Part shown: positions 58,694 through 64,000 of the stretch, one piece after another
How the letters are laid out: each line of letters opens with the position of its first letter
How positions within the stretch are numbered: the first letter of the stretch is position 1
Origin: Bacillus cereus ATCC 14579
Lineage (GTDB): Bacteria; Bacillota; Bacilli; Bacillales; Bacillaceae_G
Length of the DNA stretch: 64,000 bases
Assembly (NCBI RefSeq): GCF_000007825.1
Contig: NC_004722.1
Span: forward strand, 421,501 to 485,500
Direction of reading: 5' to 3'
The notes under the pieces: generated by a model
Told to the model about the DNA's origin: nothing
What the model saw: only the letters and a program-made list of their open reading frames with translations
Database searches by the model: none
Position numbers and translations under genes: made by a program

Positions 58694-59035
58694 AAGTAAC
58701 AAAAAAAGTGTACAACATGTGTACACTTTTTTGTTCTGTTATAAAAACTATAACAGATTAGGAGATAAGAGTATTACAGCTCTACAATGGGTATTGTTCT
58801 TATATTACAAAATAGGACTCGTATATAAGGATACCAAAAAAATACAATTAAGGAAAGGGTTAATTTTAAAGACTTTTAAATGAAGTTAACACTATATATA
58901 TAGTAGTTTGCTCAACATTTCACAAACATGTCACAACTATTTCGTTCACTTTCGTAAAAAAGTAGTATTCTAAGTGTGTAAGCTGTTATATAAAAAATCT
59001 TAGTCCTGTACTAATCAAAAATGGAGGAGATTAGG
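58694..59035. other. Intergenic region before pflB
   Basis: 342 bases. It holds the glycosyltransferase operon terminator (58701-58732), a second perfect hairpin CTGTTATA/TATAACAG (58736-58756), and two direct TCACAA half-sites (58920-58925, 58931-58936) that could belong to an anaerobic regulator. I see no gene and no convincing -35/-10 pair. Confidence 0.5.
58701..58732 (+). terminator. Terminator of the glycosyltransferase operon
   Basis: AAAAAGTGTACA pairs with TGTACACTTTTT around a short loop, eight bases after the stop codon. Confidence 0.92.
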
Positions 59036-61285
59036 ATGACTCAAGTATTAGAAAATGTTAAAAACGCATGGGAAAACTTTAAAGGTGAAAAATGGAAAGC
59101 AGAGATTGATGTTCGCGATTTCATTTTAAATAATGTAAACGTTTTCGAAGGGGACGAATCTTTCTTAGCAGAAGCAACTGAAGCAACGAAACAACTTTGG
59201 GATCAAGTAATGGATTTAACAACGAAAGAACGTGAAAACGGTGGCGTTCTTGATATGGATACAAAAATTGTTTCTTCTATTACATCACATGACCCAGGAT
59301 ACTTAAATAAAGATATTGAAAAAGTAGTCGGTTTCCAAACTGATAAACCATTTAAACGTTCTTTACAACCATATGGTGGTATTCGTATGGCAGAACAAGC
59401 TTGTGAATCTTATGGATACGAAATGGATAAAGAACTTAGTCGTATTTTTAGAGAGTGGAGAAAAACTCATAACCAAGGTGTATTTGATGCATACACACCA
59501 GAAATGAGAAATGCACGTAAATCAGGTGTTATTACTGGTCTTCCAGATGCATACGGACGTGGACGTATTATCGGTGACTATCGCCGAGTAGCGTTATATG
59601 GTATTGATCATTTAATTGAAGCGAAAAAAGCTGATTTGAATTTAACTGGTGGTGTAATGAGCGAAGATACAATGCGTTTACGCGAAGAGTTATCTGAGCA
59701 AATGCGTGCACTTCAAGAGTTAAAAGAAATGGCTGCTTCTCATGGCTTCGATATTTCTAAGCCAGCAACAAATGCACAAGAAGCATTCCAATGGTTATAC
59801 TTCGCATACCTTGCAGCGATTAAAGAACAAAACGGAGCTGCAATGAGTCTTGGACGTACTTCTACATTCTTAGATATTTACATTGAAAGAGATTTAGCAA
59901 ATGGTACTTTAACAGAAGAAGAAGTACAAGAAATTGTCGATCACTTCATTATGAAATTACGTCTTGTGAAATTCGCAAGAACACCTGATTATAATGAATT
60001 ATTCTCTGGTGACCCAACTTGGGTAACTGAATCTATCGGTGGTATGGCATTAGATGGTCGTCCATTAGTAACAAAGAACTCATTCCGTTTCTTGCATACA
60101 TTAGATAATTTAGGACCAGCTCCAGAACCAAACTTAACTGTTCTTTGGTCTAAACAATTACCAGAGAACTTTAAAAACTACTGTGCGAAAATGTCTATTA
60201 AAACATCAGCAATTCAATATGAGAATGATGACATTATGCGTCCTGAATACGGCGATGATTACGGTATTGCATGTTGCGTATCTGCAATGAGAATCGGTAA
60301 ACAAATGCAGTTCTTCGGAGCTCGTGCAAACTTAGCCAAAGCATTATTATATGCGATTAACGGTGGCAAAGATGAAAAGTCAAAAGCACAAGTTGGTCCT
60401 GAGTACGCACCAATTACTTCTGAAGTATTAAATTATGAAGAAGTTATGCATAAGTTTGATATGACAATGGAATGGTTAGCGGGTCTATATTTAAACACAT
60501 TAAATGTTATCCATTACATGCATGATAAATATAGCTATGAACGTATTGAAATGGCACTTCATGATACAAACGTTCTTCGTACAATGGCAACAGGTATCGC
60601 TGGTCTATCTGTAGTAGCAGATTCATTAAGTGCAATTAAGTACGCAAAAGTAAAACCAATTCGTGATGAAAATGGTATTGCAGTTGACTTCGAGATTGAA
60701 GGAGATTTCCCTAAATACGGTAACAATGATGATCGTGTAGATGAGATTGCTGTAAATCTTGTAAAAACATTTATGAATAAACTTCGTAAACATACAACAT
60801 ACAGAAACTCTGTTCATACAATGTCAATCTTAACAATCACATCTAACGTTGTTTACGGTAAGAAAACTGGTAATACTCCAGATGGCCGCCGTACTGGAGA
60901 ACCATTTGCACCAGGTGCGAACCCAATGCATGGACGCGATACAAAAGGTGCATTAGCTTCATTATTATCTGTGGCTAAATTACCATATGAAGATGCACAA
61001 GATGGTATTTCTAATACATTCTCTATTATTCCGAAAGCACTTGGTAAAGAAGATGATGTACAAGTACGTAATTTAGTATCAATGCTTGATGGCTATGCAG
61101 TAAAAGAAGGGCACCACTTAAATATTAACGTATTTAACCGTGAAACATTAATGGATGCAATGGAACATCCTGAGAAGTATCCACAATTAACAATTCGTGT
61201 ATCTGGTTATGCTGTAAACTTTATTAAATTAACTCGTGAACAACAAATTGATGTAATTAACCGTACAATGCATGAAAGCATGTAA
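59036..61285 (+). CDS. pflB: Formate acetyltransferase (pyruvate formate-lyase)
   Basis: A 749-residue glycyl-radical enzyme that converts pyruvate and CoA to acetyl-CoA and formate under anaerobic conditions. The catalytic pair Cys413-Cys414 lies in YGIACCVSAMRIG, and the radical Gly724 in TIRVSGYAVNF near the C-terminus. An in-frame ATG at 59021 is part of the GGAGGAG ribosome-binding sequence; the ATG at 59036 is correct. Its activase follows 70 bases later. Confidence 0.97.
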   Translation: MTQVLENVKNAWENFKGEKWKAEIDVRDFILNNVNVFEGDESFLAEATEATKQLWDQVMDLTTKERENGGVLDMDTKIVSSITSHDPGYLNKDIEKVVGFQTDKPFKRSLQPYGGIRMAEQACESYGYEMDKELSRIFREWRKTHNQGVFDAYTPEMRNARKSGVITGLPDAYGRGRIIGDYRRVALYGIDHLIEAKKADLNLTGGVMSEDTMRLREELSEQMRALQELKEMAASHGFDISKPATNAQEAFQWLYFAYLAAIKEQNGAAMSLGRTSTFLDIYIERDLANGTLTEEEVQEIVDHFIMKLRLVKFARTPDYNELFSGDPTWVTESIGGMALDGRPLVTKNSFRFLHTLDNLGPAPEPNLTVLWSKQLPENFKNYCAKMSIKTSAIQYENDDIMRPEYGDDYGIACCVSAMRIGKQMQFFGARANLAKALLYAINGGKDEKSKAQVGPEYAPITSEVLNYEEVMHKFDMTMEWLAGLYLNTLNVIHYMHDKYSYERIEMALHDTNVLRTMATGIAGLSVVADSLSAIKYAKVKPIRDENGIAVDFEIEGDFPKYGNNDDRVDEIAVNLVKTFMNKLRKHTTYRNSVHTMSILTITSNVVYGKKTGNTPDGRRTGEPFAPGANPMHGRDTKGALASLLSVAKLPYEDAQDGISNTFSIIPKALGKEDDVQVRNLVSMLDGYAVKEGHHLNINVFNRETLMDAMEHPEKYPQLTIRVSGYAVNFIKLTREQQIDVINRTMHESM

Positions 61286-61355
61286 ATGAAAAAAGGTGTC
61301 CCTTTACTCTTAATATATAGCGAAGGGAGGCTGTTTCAATAAAGGAGGAAGTAAC

Positions 61356-62087
61356 ATGGTAAAAGGAAGAATACATTCTGTAGAGTCTTGTGGTACTGTT
61401 GATGGCCCGGGGATTCGTTATGTCATATTTACACAAGGGTGTTTATTACGTTGTCAATATTGTCATAATGCTGATACGTGGGAAATCGGTAAAGGTAAAG
61501 AAATAACAGTTGAAGAAGTGATGCAGGATGTGACATGTTACCTTCCATTTATTGAAGCTTCCGGAGGCGGTATAACAGTTAGCGGTGGAGAGCCATTATT
61601 ACAGCTAGACTTTTTAATTGAGTTGTTTAAAAAGTGTAAAGCGGCTGGTATCCATACAACAATCGATTCTTCTGGTGGTTGTTATTCTGAGGAACCAGAA
61701 TTCCGAAATAAGCTAGATATTTTAATGGATTATACAGATTTAGTTTTATTGGATCTGAAACATATCGATTCCAAAAAGCATCGTAAATTAACAGGGAAAC
61801 CAAATGAACATATTTTACAATTTGCTCGTTATTTATCGGATAAGAATAAACCGATTTGGGTACGACACGTATTAGTTCCTGGTGTTACGGATAATGAAGA
61901 GGATCTACAAAAACTATCTAGCTTTATTCAAAGTCTGTCTAATGTTCAAAAAGTTGAAGTGTTACCATATCATAAGCTTGGTGTATATAAATGGGAGGCG
62001 CTTGGACACAAGTATCCACTCGCAAATGTAGAACCACCTACTGAGAAAAATGTAGAACATGCTAAATATATTTTACAAGCGGTCTAA
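61356..62087 (+). CDS. pflA: Pyruvate formate-lyase-activating enzyme
   Basis: A 243-residue radical SAM enzyme that installs the glycyl radical in PflB. The cluster motif CLLRCQYC is at Cys29, Cys33 and Cys36, and the SAM-binding GGITVSGGEPLLQ follows. AAAGGAGGAAGT precedes the ATG. It is co-transcribed with pflB, with a short intergenic region that lacks a strong terminator. Confidence 0.96.
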   Translation: MVKGRIHSVESCGTVDGPGIRYVIFTQGCLLRCQYCHNADTWEIGKGKEITVEEVMQDVTCYLPFIEASGGGITVSGGEPLLQLDFLIELFKKCKAAGIHTTIDSSGGCYSEEPEFRNKLDILMDYTDLVLLDLKHIDSKKHRKLTGKPNEHILQFARYLSDKNKPIWVRHVLVPGVTDNEEDLQKLSSFIQSLSNVQKVEVLPYHKLGVYKWEALGHKYPLANVEPPTEKNVEHAKYILQAV

Positions 62088-62111
62088 TCCAAATATTGGA
62101 TTAGGCTTTTT
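62084..62111 (+). terminator. Terminator of pflBA
   Basis: CTAATCC pairs with GGATTAG, followed by GCTTTTTGC; it overlaps the pflA stop codon. Confidence 0.75.
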
Positions 62112-62499
62112 GCTTTCTTTACAATAAAATCTAGAGTATATATTGATAAAAGAGTATACTGAAAGTAGAATATCCATAATTTTGTACGGAATAAATGGAG
62201 AAATTTACATAATTGTAAAGGGAAATCAAAATAGTAAAAAGAATTAAGAAGTAAAAGAGTGAGTATCATGGAATAGAGAACATTTGTAAGTTATTGCGAA
62301 AGCTCTTATAGGAAAGTATAATGTAAAGATATGAGCACAGATAGGATTAAGGGGTCAATCTTATATGCTTTGCATATCCACGACAGGTACATAGCTGAAA
62401 GGGAATTATTAGAATCTGTTTATGTAATTTTTAAGGAAAATGTTTTTCCTATTGTCGTATATGCAATATGGAGAAACAAAAAGCTAGGAGTGGATTTGT
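62088..62499. other. Intergenic region and long leader of ugtP
   Basis: 412 AT-rich bases. It contains the pflA terminator, a palindrome TTTACA-TAAT-TGTAAA (62204-62219), the ugtP promoter (62294-62322) and about 170 bases of untranslated leader. I see no real gene; an open frame at 62331-62546 overlaps ugtP and lacks a ribosome-binding site. Confidence 0.55.
62294..62322 (+). promoter_or_regulatory. Sigma-A promoter of ugtP
   Basis: TTGCGA (62294-62299), a 17-base spacer and a perfect TATAAT (62317-62322). Transcription should start near 62329, leaving an unusually long leader before the TTG start codon at 62500. Confidence 0.7.
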
Positions 62500-63666
62500 T
62501 TGATAAAAAACCCCAAGGTTTTAATATTAACTGCACATTACGGTAATGGTCATGTGCAAGTAGCAAAAACATTAGAACAAACATTTCGCCAAAAAGGAAT
62601 TGAAGATGTTATTGTATGCGACTTGTTTGGAGAATCACATCCATTTATAACTGACATTACAAAATATCTATATTTAAAAAGTTATACAATAGGAAAAGAA
62701 TTATATCGTTTGTTTTATTACGGGGTAGAAAAAATTTATGATAAGAAAATAGCATCTTGGTATGCGAACTTTGGAAGAAAACGTTTGAAAACACTATTAC
62801 AGGTGGAGAAACCAGATATTGTAATTAATACATTTCCAATTATCGCTGTACCAGAATTGAAGAAACAAACAGGTATTTCAATTCCTGTCTATAACGTATT
62901 AACGGATTTTTGCGTGCACAAAATATGGATTCATCGAGAAGTAGATCGTTATTTTGTTGCAACGGATCATGTGAAAGAATTGATGGTTGATATCGGTGTA
63001 CCTGCGGAACAAATTGTTGAAACAGGAATTCCAATTCGGAGTAGTTTTGAGTTAAAGGTAAATCCAGAAATCATATATACTAAATATCAGTTATGTAAGA
63101 ATAAAAAGATTTTACTAATTGTAGCAGGTGCTCATGGGGTATTAGGAAATGTAAAAGAACTATGCCAATCATTTATGTCAGTGCCTAATTTACAAGTAGT
63201 TGTTGTTTGTGGGAAAAATGAAGCTTTAAAACAGGATTTATTAAGTTTACAGAAGCAAAATTCCGATGCATTAAAAGTGTTTGGGTATGTTGAAAATATT
63301 GATGAATTATTCCGTGTTACTTCTTGTATGATTACGAAGCCAGGCGGAATAACATTAAGTGAAGCAGCAGCGTTGCAAGTACCTGTCATTTTATATAAGC
63401 CTGTTCCAGGACAAGAAAATGAAAATGCGATGTACTTTGAAAGAAAGGGAGCAGCAGTTGTCATTCGCGATGATAGTGAGGTTTTTGCAAAAACAGAGGC
63501 ATTATTACAAGATGATGTGAAGCTTCTTCAAATGAAAGAAGCAATGAAAAGCATCTATCTTCCAGAGCCAGCTGGTCATATTGTAGATGCAATTTTGGCA
63601 GAAAATCATGCAGAACCGCGTCATATACCTATTAAATCACCTGCTCTTGCACAATCTTTTACTTAA
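62500..63666 (+). CDS. ugtP: Processive diacylglycerol beta-glucosyltransferase
   Basis: A 388-residue GT28 enzyme that adds glucose from UDP-glucose to diacylglycerol, making the glycolipid anchor of lipoteichoic acid and linking nutrient state to cell size. The N-terminus VLILTAHYGNGHVQVAKTLE and the stretch SYTIGKELYRLFYYGVEKIY closely resemble B. subtilis UgtP; the donor site is near KPGGITLSEAAALQVP. The start codon is TTG with AGGAG nine bases upstream. Monocistronic with its own promoter and terminator. Confidence 0.94.
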   Translation: MIKNPKVLILTAHYGNGHVQVAKTLEQTFRQKGIEDVIVCDLFGESHPFITDITKYLYLKSYTIGKELYRLFYYGVEKIYDKKIASWYANFGRKRLKTLLQVEKPDIVINTFPIIAVPELKKQTGISIPVYNVLTDFCVHKIWIHREVDRYFVATDHVKELMVDIGVPAEQIVETGIPIRSSFELKVNPEIIYTKYQLCKNKKILLIVAGAHGVLGNVKELCQSFMSVPNLQVVVVCGKNEALKQDLLSLQKQNSDALKVFGYVENIDELFRVTSCMITKPGGITLSEAAALQVPVILYKPVPGQENENAMYFERKGAAVVIRDDSEVFAKTEALLQDDVKLLQMKEAMKSIYLPEPAGHIVDAILAENHAEPRHIPIKSPALAQSFT

Positions 63667-63671
63667 TATGA

Positions 63672-63704
63672 AACCCTCTTTGTATATGTAAAGAGGGTTC
63701 TTTA
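63672..63704 (+). terminator. Terminator of ugtP
   Basis: AACCCTCTTT pairs with AAAGAGGGTT, followed by CTTTATT. Confidence 0.8.
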
Positions 63705-63729
63705 TTATTTTTAAAGAAAATTCAGCCAG

Positions 63730-63921
63730 TTATCCACAAAAGGATTGCGCTTTCATTAAACAGTAAAGTCGGAATATTAACAACTATATCCACATTGTCC
63801 ACAATTTTTAGAAAAATATCCACAATTAAAACAGCTGATATATGCTTTAATATAGAAAAATATTAAATGTTTTTGAAAATTACTAACAATTCTGTTGGTT
63901 TTGTGGATAAAGTTGTCCACA
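63730..63921. other. Cluster of six DnaA boxes
   Basis: Within 192 intergenic bases are two perfect DnaA boxes (TTATCCACA at 63730-63738; TGTGGATAA on the opposite strand at 63902-63910) and four with one mismatch: ATATCCACA (63786-63794 and 63816-63824) and TTGTCCACA (63795-63803 and 63913-63921). There is no dnaA or dnaN gene nearby, so this is not oriC as far as can be seen. It resembles the DnaA-box clusters that bind and titrate DnaA away from the origin in B. subtilis. Confidence 0.8.
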
Positions 63922-63923
63922 GC

Positions 63924-63956
63924 AAAAAAAGCCCCTTATGTATAAGGGGCTTTTTT
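63924..63956. terminator. Terminator-like hairpin near the right edge
   Basis: AAAAGCCCCTTA pairs with TAAGGGGCTTTT, with runs on both strands. It probably ends a convergent gene to the right of the window. Confidence 0.8.
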
Positions 63957-64000
63957 GCTTACTTTTATCAATCGAGAAAATTATGTAATGAAAATGAATA

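Noticed and set aside
58918..58938. Rex or Fnr site upstream of pflB
   Set aside because: The TCACAA half-sites are direct, not inverted, so they do not fit TTGTGA-TCACAA or TGTGA-TCACA palindromes.
62331..62546. A 71-codon ORF before ugtP
   Set aside because: It begins at the predicted transcription start without a ribosome-binding site and overlaps the ugtP start in another frame.
63707..64000. Chromosomal origin of replication
   Set aside because: DnaA boxes are clustered, but no dnaA, dnaN or typical origin neighbours are seen; a titration-type cluster fits better.

Overview
The window is about 64 kb of low-GC Firmicute chromosome. It almost certainly comes from the Bacillus cereus group (B. 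cereus / anthracis / thuringiensis). The evidence is a BasH-like LPNTA sortase substrate next to a T-box-controlled short prolyl-tRNA synthetase, three copies of a repeat that matches the B. cereus-group element bcr1 (about 155 bp, TTTAT target duplications), a yceCDEFGH tellurium/metal-stress operon, a long stretch of genes co-linear with the B. subtilis yfk-yfj region, pflB-pflA, and ugtP. I cannot tell the species from the sequence alone. I see no tRNA or rRNA genes, prophage, transposase or CRISPR.

Layout. 0-5 kb: tail of a TetR regulator and its MFS pump, a small Xre regulator with a near-perfect sigma-A promoter, a UMF1-type MFS protein, an alkaline-phosphatase-superfamily enzyme and a YesK-like membrane protein. 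5-9 kb: T-box leader plus proS2, then basH (38 pentapeptide repeats, candidate sigma-F promoter) and an ROK sugar kinase. 9-15 kb: three TerD paralogues, a TerC/YceF manganese exporter, YceG and TelA/YceH, separated by internal terminators; a bcr1 copy sits on the telA stop codon. 15-25 kb: Ca2+ P-type ATPase, yfkK-J-I-H, a ZosA-like metal ATPase with a candidate Per box, EamA transporter, YhhN protein, signal peptidase I. 25-34 kb: large TPR/dynamin-like protein with degenerate G motifs, DedA protein, a small EamA transporter behind a candidate Fur box, small proteins, flavin-binding stress protein, Ca2+/H+ antiporter, YfkD, YfkAB. 34-41 kb: class I fumarase, pdaA, AlkA-like glycosylase, a 23S rRNA uracil methyltransferase gene broken by one missing base, an SH3-like secreted protein, a second truA.

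41-46 kb is a sigma-54 locus: a RocR-like activator faces a -24/-12 promoter that reads into a tiny lipoyl-like protein, a RocE-like amino-acid permease (also broken by one missing base) and an M20 deacylase. 46-53 kb: Xre-DUF1232 regulator, YtaF, small proteins, glutaminase, PTS IICB with a cre site, a membrane-anchored beta-lactamase-like protein. 52.8-58.7 kb is a tightly coupled operon: two small proteins with an Sm-like (DUF2642-like) pattern, a double-domain GT2, a nucleotide-sugar dehydrogenase, a decarboxylase/epimerase, and a second double-domain GT2 of the same length. It looks like a self-contained sugar-nucleotide and glycan-assembly system and is the best candidate here for undescribed biology. 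59-64 kb: pflB-pflA, ugtP, then an intergenic cluster of six DnaA boxes at the right edge.
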